NCBI RefSeq assembly: GCF_018623035.1
Contig: NZ_CP076023.1
Location: 2,852,001-2,916,000 of the forward strand
Direction: 5' to 3'
Length of the DNA: 64,000 nt
Origin: Cellulomonas dongxiuzhuiae
GTDB lineage: Bacteria > Actinomycetota > Actinomycetes > Actinomycetales > Cellulomonadaceae
The notes below the pieces were generated by a model. That model made no database searches, was not told the origin of the DNA, and was given only the letters and a program-made list of their open reading frames with translations. Shown here in pieces: positions 37,426 through 45,705 of the stretch. Position 1 is the stretch's first letter; each line of letters begins with the position of its first letter. The position numbers and the translations under genes are program-made.

Positions 37426-38058
37426 ATGACCACGAGCGACTACATCCACGGTTCGACGACGCTGCTCCGCGAGGGCGACTCCCCGCTCCCGAACATCGTG
37501 TTCGAGGGTGGGCGCACCGTCGGGCGCTTCGTCGACGACGGCGTCCCCGACGACCTCCTGCGGTCGGTGTACGACACCGTGCGCTGGGGCCCCACCGCGA
37601 TGAACTCCACCCCGCTGCGGCTGCTCGTCGTGCGCAGCCGTGAGGGCCACGAGCGCCTCGCGGCACACATGGCCGAGTTCAACCGCGAGCGCGTCCTGGC
37701 CGCCCCCGTCAACCTCGTCGTCGCGGCCGACGTCGACTTCCACCTGCACCTGCCGACGCTCGTGCCGCACGCGCCGACGTCGGGCGACGGGCTCGCGGAC
37801 GTCCCGGACGTGCGTGAGCGCATGGCCCGCGACAACGCGTGGCTGCAGACCGGCTACCTCATCGTCGGTCTGCGCGCCGCCGGCCTGGGCGTCGGGCCCA
37901 TGACCGGCCTGGACGCCGACGGCGTCGACGCCGAGTTCTTCGCCGACACGTCGTGGCGGACCCTGTCCGTGCTCAACGTCGGCTGGCCCGACGGGCAGGG
38001 CACGGACCGCCCCCGCGCACCGCGGCTCGACTGGGAGGACGTCTCGCGCGCGGCCTGA
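37426..38058 (+). CDS. Malonic-semialdehyde-reductase-like nitroreductase (RutE/HadB type)
   Basis: 210 residues. An FMN-dependent nitroreductase fold is indicated by the N-terminal VPDDLLRSVYDTVRWGPTAMNSTPLRLL and the helical WLQTGYLIVGLRAAGLGVGPMTGLD. The RutE/HadB subgroup reduces malonic semialdehyde or similar aldehydes; no other rut gene is nearby, so the substrate is open. The ATG at 37426 is assumed: no clear ribosome-binding site is seen, and GTG at 37393 would add 11 residues. A palindrome sits upstream. It ends 3 bp from the convergent sulfurtransferase stop. Confidence 0.85.
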   Translation: MTTSDYIHGSTTLLREGDSPLPNIVFEGGRTVGRFVDDGVPDDLLRSVYDTVRWGPTAMNSTPLRLLVVRSREGHERLAAHMAEFNRERVLAAPVNLVVAADVDFHLHLPTLVPHAPTSGDGLADVPDVRERMARDNAWLQTGYLIVGLRAAGLGVGPMTGLDADGVDAEFFADTSWRTLSVLNVGWPDGQGTDRPRAPRLDWEDVSRAA

Positions 38059-38061
38059 ACG

Positions 38062-38916
38062 TCAGGCGGTGGCTGCCGGCCGGGACGGGTCGTTCGACCA
38101 CTGCGACCACGACCCGGGGTACAGCGCCGCGTCGACGCCGACCGACGCGAGCGCCGCGACCTCGTGCGCCGCGGTCACGCCCGAGCCGCAGTAGACGCCC
38201 ACCGGCCCGCCGCCGGGCGTGACGCCAGCCGCGGCGAACCGGGCGCGCAGCGCGTCGGCGGGCAGGAACCGGCCGGCGTCGTCCAGGTTGGCCGCCGTGG
38301 GTGCGCTCACCGCACCGGGCACGTGCCCCGCGCGCGGGTCCACGGGCTCGACGTCGCCCGCGTACCGCTCGGCGGCGCGCGCGTCGAGCAGCACACCGTC
38401 CGCCGCGAGCGCCGCGGCGCCGTCGGCGTCGACGGTCGCCAGCGCACCCGGCACGAGCACCACGTCGCCCGGCTCGGGCGTCACGTCACCCGGCTCGACG
38501 GCGTAGCCCGCGGCGACCCACGCGGCGAGCCCGCCGTCGAGGAGCCGGACGTCGCGCACGCCCGCCCAGCGCAGCAGCCACCACGCCCGTGCGGCGGACG
38601 TGCCACCGGCGTCGTCGTACGCCACGACCGCACCGCCCTCGCGCACGCCCCAGCGCCGCGCGGCCCGCTCGAGGTCGGTGACGTCCGGCAGCGGGTGGCG
38701 GCCGGCCGCCGGCGACGGCGGCGCGGCGAGCTCGGTGTCGAGGTCGACGTACACCGCACCCGGCAGGTGCGCCGCGAGGTACCTCTCGTGGCCGTCGGTG
38801 CGGCCCAGGGCCCAGCGCACGTCCAGCAGCGCGGGCGGCTCGTCGTCGGCGAGCAGCCGGGCGAGCTCGTCGGCGTCGACCAGCACCCGGCCGCGCGTCT
38901 CGTCCTGGGTGCTCAC
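38062..38916 (-). CDS. Sulfurtransferase (3-mercaptopyruvate/thiosulfate type)
   Basis: 284 residues with two rhodanese domains. The N-terminal one (about 15-135) is non-catalytic (LLDVRWALG, HLPGAVYVDLD, VVAYDDAGG). The C-terminal one has the active-site loop CGSGVTA with the sulfane-carrying Cys; the CG[ST]GVT form is typical of 3-mercaptopyruvate sulfurtransferases. GTG start behind AGGAGG, overlapping the rimI stop, so it is co-translated with the t6A/RimI genes. It may supply sulfur for tRNA or thiol metabolism. Confidence 0.9.
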   Translation of the reverse strand: MSTQDETRGRVLVDADELARLLADDEPPALLDVRWALGRTDGHERYLAAHLPGAVYVDLDTELAAPPSPAAGRHPLPDVTDLERAARRWGVREGGAVVAYDDAGGTSAARAWWLLRWAGVRDVRLLDGGLAAWVAAGYAVEPGDVTPEPGDVVLVPGALATVDADGAAALAADGVLLDARAAERYAGDVEPVDPRAGHVPGAVSAPTAANLDDAGRFLPADALRARFAAAGVTPGGGPVGVYCGSGVTAAHEVAALASVGVDAALYPGSWSQWSNDPSRPAATA

Positions 38917-39425
38917 GACGCCTCCTGCTCGGGTCGGACCTCCCGGACCTCGCGGACCTCCCGGGGCAGCAGCAGCTGCATGGTCCAGGCGTCGACGTTC
39001 TCCGGCTGGTAGTAGCCGCGGCGGCGCCCCAGCTGCGTGAACCCCAGGGTCTCGTACAGGTGGATCGCCGGCGCGTTGTCCACGCGCACCTCCAGCAGCA
39101 CCGACTCCGCGCCGAGCGCGCGCGCCCGCTCGAGGAGCGTGACCAGCATCCGGCGCGCGATGCCGCGGCCCTGGTAGCCGGGGTCCGTCGCCACCGTCAT
39201 GACCTGCGCGTCCCGGCCGTCGAACCAGATGCCCGCGTACCCGACGAGGGACCCGCCCGGCAGCTCGGCACCGACGTAGGTGCGCCCGGGGCCGACCAGC
39301 TCCTCGGCGAGCATCTGCCGCGTCCACGCGCTGATGCCGAAGAGGGTCCGCTCCATGCGGTCCAGCGCGGACAGGTCGCCCGCGACCAGGGGCCGCAGGG
39401 TGACGTCGAGGGGCGGTGCGCTCAC
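38913..39425 (-). CDS. rimI: Ribosomal protein S18 alanine N-acetyltransferase RimI
   Basis: 170 residues, GNAT fold. The acetyl-CoA loop is DPGYQGRGIARRML; LEVRVDNAPAIHLYETLGF and the GYYQPENVDAWTM segment are typical of RimI. Its position between tsaB and the sulfurtransferase is the usual one. The C-terminus carries a small repeat, VREVREVR, from a DNA tandem near 38940. It overlaps tsaB and the sulfurtransferase by 4 bp each. Confidence 0.92.
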   Translation of the reverse strand: MSAPPLDVTLRPLVAGDLSALDRMERTLFGISAWTRQMLAEELVGPGRTYVGAELPGGSLVGYAGIWFDGRDAQVMTVATDPGYQGRGIARRMLVTLLERARALGAESVLLEVRVDNAPAIHLYETLGFTQLGRRRGYYQPENVDAWTMQLLLPREVREVREVRPEQEAS

Positions 39426-40111
39426 GCCAGCACCCGCTTGACCCCCGCGGGGGGCACGGCGTCGGGGCGGCGCAGGTACAGCGGGTCGGCGGGCAGCGTC
39501 GCGCCCGCCGCCAGCCGCCGCTGCGCGATGCGGACCAGCAGCGAGGGGTCCGGGGACAGCAGCGCGGGCGGTCCACCGGCCACGCGCGGGTCGGCCTCGC
39601 CGAACACCTGCGGGTACAGGTCGCGGCCCGCTCCCAGCACGACGTCGTCGGGTGTCCGCGGGACGTCCGCGGGCGGGCCCACGTCGGGCCCGTCGGTGGT
39701 CACGGCCGCACCGTCGCGGACCTCGTAGCGCGACCAGTAGACCTCGCGGCGGCGCGCGTCCGTGACGACGAGCAGCGGGCTCCCGTCCTCGAGGCCGGCG
39801 AACCGGGCAGCTGCCTCGGCGAGCGCGTCGAGGCTCGGCGCGCCGTGCACGGGGATCCCGAGCGACAGGCCGAGCACGCGGGCCGTCACCAGCCCGACGC
39901 GCAGACCCGTGAACGGCGCCGGTCCGGTGCCGACGACGACGCTCTCGAGGTCCCCCACCGCGCGCCCGTGCCGCGCGAGGAGCTCCGTGACGAGCGGCGC
40001 GAGCAGCTCGGCGTGCCGGCGCGGCTCGTCGTCGGTGAGCGTGTCGGCGCGGTCGGCGTCGAGCACCAGCGACGCGGTGACCGCGCCCGACGTGTCGATC
40101 CCCAGGTGCAT
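39422..40111 (-). CDS. tsaB: TsaB, t6A complex dimerisation subunit
   Basis: 229 residues. The ASKHA-like fold starts MHLGIDTSGAVTASLVL; GTGPAPFTGLRVGLVTARVLGLSLGIP is split over the conserved region; DARRREVYWSRYE follows. TsaB lacks catalytic metal ligands and serves as TsaD's partner. The ATG at 40111 shares a base with the tsaE stop (TGATG), so a longer frame beginning upstream is not needed. It is in the tsaE-tsaB-rimI operon. Confidence 0.93.
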   Translation of the reverse strand: MHLGIDTSGAVTASLVLDADRADTLTDDEPRRHAELLAPLVTELLARHGRAVGDLESVVVGTGPAPFTGLRVGLVTARVLGLSLGIPVHGAPSLDALAEAAARFAGLEDGSPLLVVTDARRREVYWSRYEVRDGAAVTTDGPDVGPPADVPRTPDDVVLGAGRDLYPQVFGEADPRVAGGPPALLSPDPSLLVRIAQRRLAAGATLPADPLYLRRPDAVPPAGVKRVLA

Positions 40112-40659
40112 CAGGCCCTGCCCTCCTCGTGGCTCGCGTGCGACGCCGCGGGCGCGCCGGGCAGGACGACGCCCGCCCACCGCTCCCCCACGCCGTGCAC
40201 GGTCAGGACGCGCTCCCCCGCTGCGGCGTCCTCGACGTCGTCGCCGACACCGCCGTGCGGGCGCTCGAGCCGCAGCTCGAGCCGGTCGTCCGTCAGCCCC
40301 TCGACCCAGCCCGCACCCCACTCGACCACCGTGACGGCCTCGTCGAGCGCCGAGTCCAGGTCGAGCGCCTCGACCTCGTCGAGCGACCCGAGCCGGTACG
40401 CGTCGACGTGCACGAGAGCGGGGCCGCGCGTGCCGTCCGGGCGCGGCAGCGGCGGGTGCTCGCGGGCGATGACGAAGGTCGGCGACGCGACCTGCCCCCG
40501 CACCCCCAGCCCCTGCCCGAGCCCTTGGGTGAGCGTCGTCTTGCCGGCGCCGAGGTCACCGGTCAGGACGACCAGGTCGCCCGCGCGCAGCAGCGCCGCG
40601 AGCTCCCTGCCCCAGGCCCGGGTCGCGTCGGCGTCGGGCAGCCGCACCTGCGCGGTCAT
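40111..40659 (-). CDS. tsaE: TsaE, t6A complex ATPase
   Basis: 182 residues. Walker A GDLGAGKTTLTQGLG binds ATP; SPTFVIAREH and the HVDAYRLGSLDEVEALDLD segment are family hallmarks. A C-terminal extension of about 35 residues is Gly/Ala-rich. TsaE resets the TsaBD complex in t6A synthesis. It overlaps the end of alr as ATGA. Confidence 0.94.
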   Translation of the reverse strand: MTAQVRLPDADATRAWGRELAALLRAGDLVVLTGDLGAGKTTLTQGLGQGLGVRGQVASPTFVIAREHPPLPRPDGTRGPALVHVDAYRLGSLDEVEALDLDSALDEAVTVVEWGAGWVEGLTDDRLELRLERPHGGVGDDVEDAAAGERVLTVHGVGERWAGVVLPGAPAASHASHEEGRA

Positions 40660-41876
40660 GCGACACCTCCCCCGGCGGACGACGGGACGGCGGTGGCGAG
40701 GGCCTGCGCGCCCGCCCGGCCCTGCTCGCTGTCGACGTACACGCGCGGCACCCGAGCGCCCAGCCGCGTCACGAGCTCGTAGGAGATGGTCCCTGCCACC
40801 TCCGCCCAGTCCTGCGCGGTCGGCCCGCCGTCACGCCCGTCGCCCCACAGCACGACGCGGTCGCCGGCGGCGTCGCTCGCGCCGGGGCCGAGGTCGAGCA
40901 CCACCTGGTCCATGCACACGCGCCCCGCGATGCCGAGGCGTCGTCCGCCCACCTGCACGGGACCGCCCCAGCGGTCCGCCGTCCCCGAGGCGTGCCGCGG
41001 GATGCCGTCGGCGTACCCCAGTGGGACGACGCCCAGCACGGTGTCCCGCGGCACGACGTACTCGTGCCCGTACGACACCCCCGAGCCGGCGGGCACGGGC
41101 TTGACGGTCGCGAGCTGCGCCTCGAACGTCATGGCCGGCACCAGGCCGAACCGCTCGGGCCCGCCGAGCTGCGGCACGGGCGTCAGGCCGTAGACGGCGA
41201 TGCCAGGCCGCACGAGGTCCCAGTGCAGCGCGGGCGCCGTGAGCGTGGCGGCCGAGTTGGCGAGGTGGCGGACCTCGAGGCGCGCACCGGCGGCCTCGAC
41301 GGCCGCGACCGCGTCGGTGAACACGGCCGCCTGCCGACCGACGACGGCGTGGTCCGGGGCGTCCGCGAAGGCCAGGTGCGACCACACGCCGACGACCCGC
41401 ACGAGGCCCTCGGCCTCCGCGGCGAGCGCCGCCGCGAGGACGTCGGGCAGCTGTGCGGGGAGCAGGCCGTTGCGACCCAGCCCGGTGTCGATCTTGAGGT
41501 GCACGCGCGCGGTCCGGCCGGCCTCGCGTGCCGCCGCGACCACGTCGTCGAGCGCCCAGCGTGACGCGACCGACAGGTCGACGTCCGCCTCCACCGCCTC
41601 GCGCAGCGGCGCGCCGGGCGCGTACAGCCACGTGAGGATCCGGGCACCCGTGACGCCCGCACGCCGCAGGTGGAGCGCCTCGGTGACCTGTGCCGTGCCG
41701 AGCCACGTGGCGCCGCCCTCGAGCGCCGCGAGCGCGCTGGGCACGAGGCCGTGCCCGTACGCGTCGGCCTTGACGACGGCCATCACCTGCGCGGTGGGGG
41801 CCAGGGAGGCGAGGGTGCGGACGTTGCCGCGCAGGGCGCCGAGGTCGACCACCGCGCGCGCCGGGAAGTCGTTCAC
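40656..41876 (-). CDS. alr: Alanine racemase
   Basis: 406 residues. This PLP enzyme makes D-alanine for peptidoglycan. The PLP Lys is in AVVKADAYGHG (near 37); the catalytic Tyr is in GVSYGHEYVV (near 275); IDTGLGRNG, HLANSAATL, VRPGIAVYG and RVCMDQVVLDLG are conserved. The GTG at 41876 is 7 bases past the -10-like GAGACT (41884-41889) and no good ribosome-binding site is present. It opens an operon with tsaE, tsaB, rimI and the sulfurtransferase, all overlapping. Confidence 0.95.
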   Translation of the reverse strand: MNDFPARAVVDLGALRGNVRTLASLAPTAQVMAVVKADAYGHGLVPSALAALEGGATWLGTAQVTEALHLRRAGVTGARILTWLYAPGAPLREAVEADVDLSVASRWALDDVVAAAREAGRTARVHLKIDTGLGRNGLLPAQLPDVLAAALAAEAEGLVRVVGVWSHLAFADAPDHAVVGRQAAVFTDAVAAVEAAGARLEVRHLANSAATLTAPALHWDLVRPGIAVYGLTPVPQLGGPERFGLVPAMTFEAQLATVKPVPAGSGVSYGHEYVVPRDTVLGVVPLGYADGIPRHASGTADRWGGPVQVGGRRLGIAGRVCMDQVVLDLGPGASDAAGDRVVLWGDGRDGGPTAQDWAEVAGTISYELVTRLGARVPRVYVDSEQGRAGAQALATAVPSSAGGGVA

Positions 41877-41949
41877 GCCTGCCAGTCTCTCACCACCGGG
41901 CCCCCTGCCCGGTGCGCGCAGGGCCGGTCGCGACGTCCCGGGCGTGGGC

Positions 41950-42642
41950 TCAGCCCAGCAGCGCCGGCCCGACGACCACGTCGGCGCGTTCGGCCGTCGG
42001 CGCCACGAGCAGCGCGTTCGCGGCGTCCGGGCCGGTCGACCACGCGAGCGCCGCGGCGGGCGGCTTGCCGAAACGCTCGTGCCGCGCGACCAGCCGGGCG
42101 AGGCGCACGTCGTCGTCGGGCGCGACGAACCAGGACTCGTCGAGCAGGTCAGCGACGGGGCCGAAGCCGTGGTCGTCGAGCAGCAGGTAGTTGCCCTCGG
42201 TGACCACGAGCGGGACGTCGTGCGGCACGGCGACCGCGCCCGCGACCGGGTTGCGCAGGTCGCGGCGGTACTCGGGCGCGTACACCACGTGCCCCGGGCA
42301 CGGGGCACGCAGGCGGCGCAGCAGCGCCACGTACCCGTCGGCGTCGAACGTGTCCGGCGCGCCCTTGCGGTCGGCGCGGCCGATGCGCTCGAGCTCGCTC
42401 TGCGCGAGGTGGAACCCGTCCATGGGGACCACGACGCACGCGTCGCCGAAGGCCGCGGCGACCTGCGCGGCGAGCGTGGACTTGCCCGCCCCCGGCGCGC
42501 CGACGATGCCGAGCACCCGGCGCCCGCCGTCCACGAGCAGCGCGCGCACGCGGTCCGCGAGCGCGGGGGCGAGCGGCGCCGGCGGCGTGGCCTGCGGCGC
42601 CCGCGTGTGCGAGGGCGACGGCTCGTCGGGGTGCGGGCTCAC
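41950..42642 (-). CDS. Nucleoside/nucleotide kinase family protein
   Basis: 230 residues. Walker A GAPGAGKSTLAAQ and the PMDGFHLAQSELERIGRADRK segment resemble the PRK/uridine-kinase/pantothenate-kinase fold, followed by KGAPDTFDADGY. The EGNYLLLDD strand and RHERFGKPP end the core. Members have been linked to sugar or nucleoside phosphorylation; the true substrate is unknown. It is not the coaA of this genome segment (see 47654). It overlaps the nnr start-side gene as GTGA. Confidence 0.85.
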   Translation of the reverse strand: MSPHPDEPSPSHTRAPQATPPAPLAPALADRVRALLVDGGRRVLGIVGAPGAGKSTLAAQVAAAFGDACVVVPMDGFHLAQSELERIGRADRKGAPDTFDADGYVALLRRLRAPCPGHVVYAPEYRRDLRNPVAGAVAVPHDVPLVVTEGNYLLLDDHGFGPVADLLDESWFVAPDDDVRLARLVARHERFGKPPAAALAWSTGPDAANALLVAPTAERADVVVGPALLG

Positions 42643-44141
42643 GCGCGCACCAGCGCGCCCACGACCGCCGGCAGCGCCGCCGCGACGTCGCTCGCCGTCA
42701 CCGGCCCGCCCGGGTTGGCACGGTGGGCCGCCCGGCCGTGCACGAGCGCCGCGGCGGCGGCGAGCGCCGCGGGCAGCGCGGGGTCCGCCACCGCATCGGA
42801 CGCTCTGCCCGCCAGCAGCGCGCCCAGCACGCCGCCCAGCACGTCCCCGGCCCCGGCCGTCGCGAGCCACGCGGGCCCGTCGGCCTGCGCGTACGTGGCG
42901 CCGTGCGGTCCGACGACCACGGTCGTGCTGCCCTTGAGCAGCACGGTGGCGCCCGTCAGCTCGTGCGCGCGGCGGGCGTGCGCGAGCGGGCCCGCCTCCA
43001 CGTCCGCCCGCTCGACACGCTCCCCCCGCGCCGCGAGCAGCGCCGCCAGCTCACCCGCGTGCGGCGTCAGGATGACGTGCGGCGGCACCCGCTCCGGCAG
43101 CAGGTCGAGCGCTCCGGCGTCGACCACGACCGGCTCGTCGTGCCGCGACCCGTGAGCCAGCGCGTCGCGCGCACGGCTGCGCTGCTCAGCGTCGTCCGGT
43201 GCCACGCCGGAGCCCACCACCCACGCCTGGACCCGCCCGTCCCCTTCGACGACCTCGGGGTGCGCCGCGAGCACCTGAGCACCGGCCGACCCCCGGTACC
43301 GGACCATGCCGACACCCGTGCGCAGCGCTCCCGCCACCGACAGGACCGCCGCACCGGGGTAGTGGCCGGACCCGGTGACGACGCCCAGCACGCCGCGCCC
43401 GTACTTGTGCACGTCACGACCGGGGACGGGCCACAGGGCGACCACGTCGTGGTCCTCGAGCCGGGCGACCGCGGGCGCACCCGTGAGCCGGAGCCCGATG
43501 TCGACCAGCTCGACACGGCCCGCGGCAGCGGACGCGGGAGGCAGCAGCAGCGCGGGCTTGTGGCCCCCGAAGGTCACCGTGAGGTCGGCGTCGAGGACGG
43601 CCCCGGTGCGGGTGCCGTCGTCCACGCCGACGCCGGACGGCAGGTCGACGGCGACGACGAGCGGCCGCGGGTCGGCCGCCGCGACGAGGTCGACGAGCCG
43701 GGCACCGGCGCCCCGCACACCGCCGCGCCCGCCGATGCCGAGCAGGCCGTCGAGCACGACGTCGGCGGCCGCGACAGCCGCCGCGACCGGCGCCGCGACG
43801 CCGTGCCGCTCGCAGGCGTCGTCGAGCGTCAGCACCCGCCCGTGCGCGGCCCGCAACGCGGCGAGCCCGTCCCCGTGCACGCGCCCCGACGCGAGCACGG
43901 CCGTCACCGCGACCCCCCGGCGCGCGAGCAGCGCACCGGCGTGCAGCGTGTCACCGCCGTTGTTGCCGGACCCCACGAGCAGCACCGCCCGCGCACCACC
44001 CACACGCCCCCGCCGGTCGCGCAGCGCCCGCGCGACGTGCGCGGCGAGCCCGAACGACGCGCGCGCCATGAGCGGCACCCCGGCGGTCAGCAACGGTTCC
44101 TCTGCCGCGCGCACGGCGGCGGCGTCCCAGGAGTGCAGCAC
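42639..44141 (-). CDS. nnr: Bifunctional NAD(P)H-hydrate epimerase/dehydratase
   Basis: 500 residues. The N-terminal epimerase (about 1-215: VGSGNNGGDTLHAG, AVDLPSGVGVDDG) and the C-terminal ADP/ATP-dependent dehydratase (HKYGRGVLGVVTGSGHYPGAAVL split there; TPHAGELAALL; ATAGAGDVLGGVLGALL) together repair damaged NAD(P)HX. Both catalytic signatures look intact. The GTG at 44141 follows a possible -10 CAGGAT (44148-44153) by 6 bases. It diverges from the LLM oxidoreductase across 55 bp. Confidence 0.94.
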   Translation of the reverse strand: MLHSWDAAAVRAAEEPLLTAGVPLMARASFGLAAHVARALRDRRGRVGGARAVLLVGSGNNGGDTLHAGALLARRGVAVTAVLASGRVHGDGLAALRAAHGRVLTLDDACERHGVAAPVAAAVAAADVVLDGLLGIGGRGGVRGAGARLVDLVAAADPRPLVVAVDLPSGVGVDDGTRTGAVLDADLTVTFGGHKPALLLPPASAAAGRVELVDIGLRLTGAPAVARLEDHDVVALWPVPGRDVHKYGRGVLGVVTGSGHYPGAAVLSVAGALRTGVGMVRYRGSAGAQVLAAHPEVVEGDGRVQAWVVGSGVAPDDAEQRSRARDALAHGSRHDEPVVVDAGALDLLPERVPPHVILTPHAGELAALLAARGERVERADVEAGPLAHARRAHELTGATVLLKGSTTVVVGPHGATYAQADGPAWLATAGAGDVLGGVLGALLAGRASDAVADPALPAALAAAAALVHGRAAHRANPGGPVTASDVAAALPAVVGALVRA

Positions 44142-44196
44142 GCGCCCATCCTGGCCCGCGCGCCGCCGGGGGGCGAGCGCCGGTAGCGTGGCGCGC

Positions 44197-45183
44197 ATGC
44201 GATTCGGACTCTTCATCCCCCAGGGCTGGCGGCAGGACCTCACGGGCATCGAGACCCGCGACCACTGGAAGGTCATGCACGGTCTCGCGCAGTGGGCCGA
44301 CGACGGCGACGTCTTCGAGTCCATCTGGGTGTACGACCACTTCCACGCCGTGCCCGAGCCCAACGGCGAGGCGACCCACGAGGCGTGGAGCCTCATCAAC
44401 GCGTTCGCGGCGTCGACGTCGCGCGTGCGCCTGGGCCAGATGTGCACGTGCATGGCGTACCGCAACCCCGCCTACCTGGCGAAGGTCGCGACGACGGCCG
44501 ACGTCATCTCCGGCGGCCGAGTCGAGATGGGCATCGGCGCCGGCTGGTACGAGCACGAGTGGCGGGCGTACGGCTACGGCTTCCCGCGTGCGGGCGAGCG
44601 CATCGCGATGCTCGACGAGGGCGTGCAGATCTTCAAGCAGATGTGGACCAACGGCACCGCCACGCTCGACGGCGTGCACTACCAGGTCGACGGCGCCCAG
44701 CTCTCGCCGCTCCCGCTGCAGGTCGACGGCCCGCCGCTGTGGATCGCCGGCGGTGGTGAGAAGAAGACCCTGCGGATCGCGGCCGAGCACGCGCAGTACA
44801 CCAACTTCGACGGCAGCCCCGAGGGCTTCGCGCACAAGTCCGAGATCCTGCGCGGGCACTGCGAGGCGATCGGACGCAACTTCGACGAGATCACGCGTTC
44901 GGCCAACTACAACGTCGTCATCGGCGCGACGCAGGACGAGGTCGACGACCGCATCGCGTGGGTCGAGGAGCACTACGCCAACACCGTGCCGGACAAGGCG
45001 CCCGGCATCGCCGAGGAGTTCCGCCGCGGCCCCCTGGTCGGCACGCCGGACCAGATCGTCGAGAAGCTGCGTGAGCTGCAGGCGCTGGGCATGACGTACG
45101 CGATCACGTACTTCGCCGAGGCCGCCTACGACCGCTCGGGCATCGAGCTCTTCGCCCGCGAGGTCACCCCCCACCTCCGCTGA
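44197..45183 (+). CDS. LLM-class F420-dependent oxidoreductase
   Basis: 328 residues. This luciferase-like TIM barrel starts MRFGLFIPQGWRQDLTG; VRLGQMCTCMAYRNPAYLAK, VEMGIGAGWYEHEWRAYGY and PLWIAGGGEKKTLRIAAEH are family motifs. Cofactor F420 is likely from the subgroup, but FMN cannot be excluded; the substrate is unknown. The ATG follows -10 TAGCGT (44184-44189) by exactly 7 bases, so the mRNA is probably leaderless. A repeat-built hairpin follows the stop. Confidence 0.9.
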   Translation: MRFGLFIPQGWRQDLTGIETRDHWKVMHGLAQWADDGDVFESIWVYDHFHAVPEPNGEATHEAWSLINAFAASTSRVRLGQMCTCMAYRNPAYLAKVATTADVISGGRVEMGIGAGWYEHEWRAYGYGFPRAGERIAMLDEGVQIFKQMWTNGTATLDGVHYQVDGAQLSPLPLQVDGPPLWIAGGGEKKTLRIAAEHAQYTNFDGSPEGFAHKSEILRGHCEAIGRNFDEITRSANYNVVIGATQDEVDDRIAWVEEHYANTVPDKAPGIAEEFRRGPLVGTPDQIVEKLRELQALGMTYAITYFAEAAYDRSGIELFAREVTPHLR

Positions 45184-45197
45184 CCCCTCCCCTCCCC

Positions 45198-45310
45198 GTG
45201 AGAGAGCAATCCAGCACTCCCACCGGGGCGAGAGAGCGATCCGGTCCCCGCAAAGGCGACCGGATCGCTCTCTCACGCCTCACGAGAGGCGACCGGATCG
45301 CTCTCTCACG
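45198..45310. repeat. Cluster of GAGAGAGCGATCC repeat units forming hairpins
   Basis: Four related units occur: plus at 45198-45212 (GTGAGAGAGCAATCC), plus at 45229-45246 (CGAGAGAGCGATCCGGTC), and two identical 23-base inverse copies at 45255-45277 and 45288-45310 with a 33-base period. Unit 2 can pair with unit 3 (17 bp, 11-base loop) or unit 4. They fill the gap between convergent genes and probably act as a terminator, while looking like a dispersed palindromic element. Confidence 0.8.
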
Positions 45311-45323
45311 ACCCTGATGGGCG

Positions 45324-45680
45324 TCAGGTGTCGCGTTCGGCGACGACCATGGCGGACGCGATGCCGGCGTCGTGGGAGATCGACAGGTGGAAGCGGTCGA
45401 CGCCGAGCTCCCGGGCGCGCGCCAGCACCGTGCCGACGATCTCCACGACCGGCTGCGCACCCGCGACACGCCGCACCGTCGCGTCCTGCCAGCTCATGCC
45501 GGGCGGGGCGCCCAGCGCCTTGGCGATCGCCTCCTTCGCGGCGAACCGCGCGGCGAGCGACGCGTCCGGCAGGTCGCGCTCGTCGGGGGTGAACAGCCGC
45601 ACCCGCAGCGCGGGTACCCGTTCCACCGTCGCCATGAAGCGCGCGACGTCGACGACGTCGATGCCGACGCCGACGATCAC
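45324..45680 (-). CDS. acpS: Holo-[acyl-carrier-protein] synthase
   Basis: 118 residues. It transfers phosphopantetheine from CoA to [16 protein letters not shown] carries the Mg-binding Asp; [17 protein letters not shown] holds the conserved Glu and Lys; [14 protein letters not shown] ends the core. GTG at 45680 fits the family start; no strong ribosome-binding site is seen. It lies 25 bp after glmS in the same direction. Confidence 0.94.
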   Translation of the reverse strand: MIVGVGIDVVDVARFMATVERVPALRVRLFTPDERDLPDASLAARFAAKEAIAKALGAPPGMSWQDATVRRVAGAQPVVEIVGTVLARARELGVDRFHLSISHDAGIASAMVVAERDT

Positions 45681-45705
45681 GCGGCACCGCCCACGGGCCC
45701 GCCGG

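Noticed and set aside
44142..44465. N-terminal extension of the NAD(P)HX repair enzyme
   Set aside because: It would cover the start of the divergent oxidoreductase gene, and the protein fold begins at 44141.
45198..45310. CRISPR array
   Set aside because: Only two identical repeats with an uneven inverse arrangement and no cas genes; it is a palindromic terminator-like repeat.
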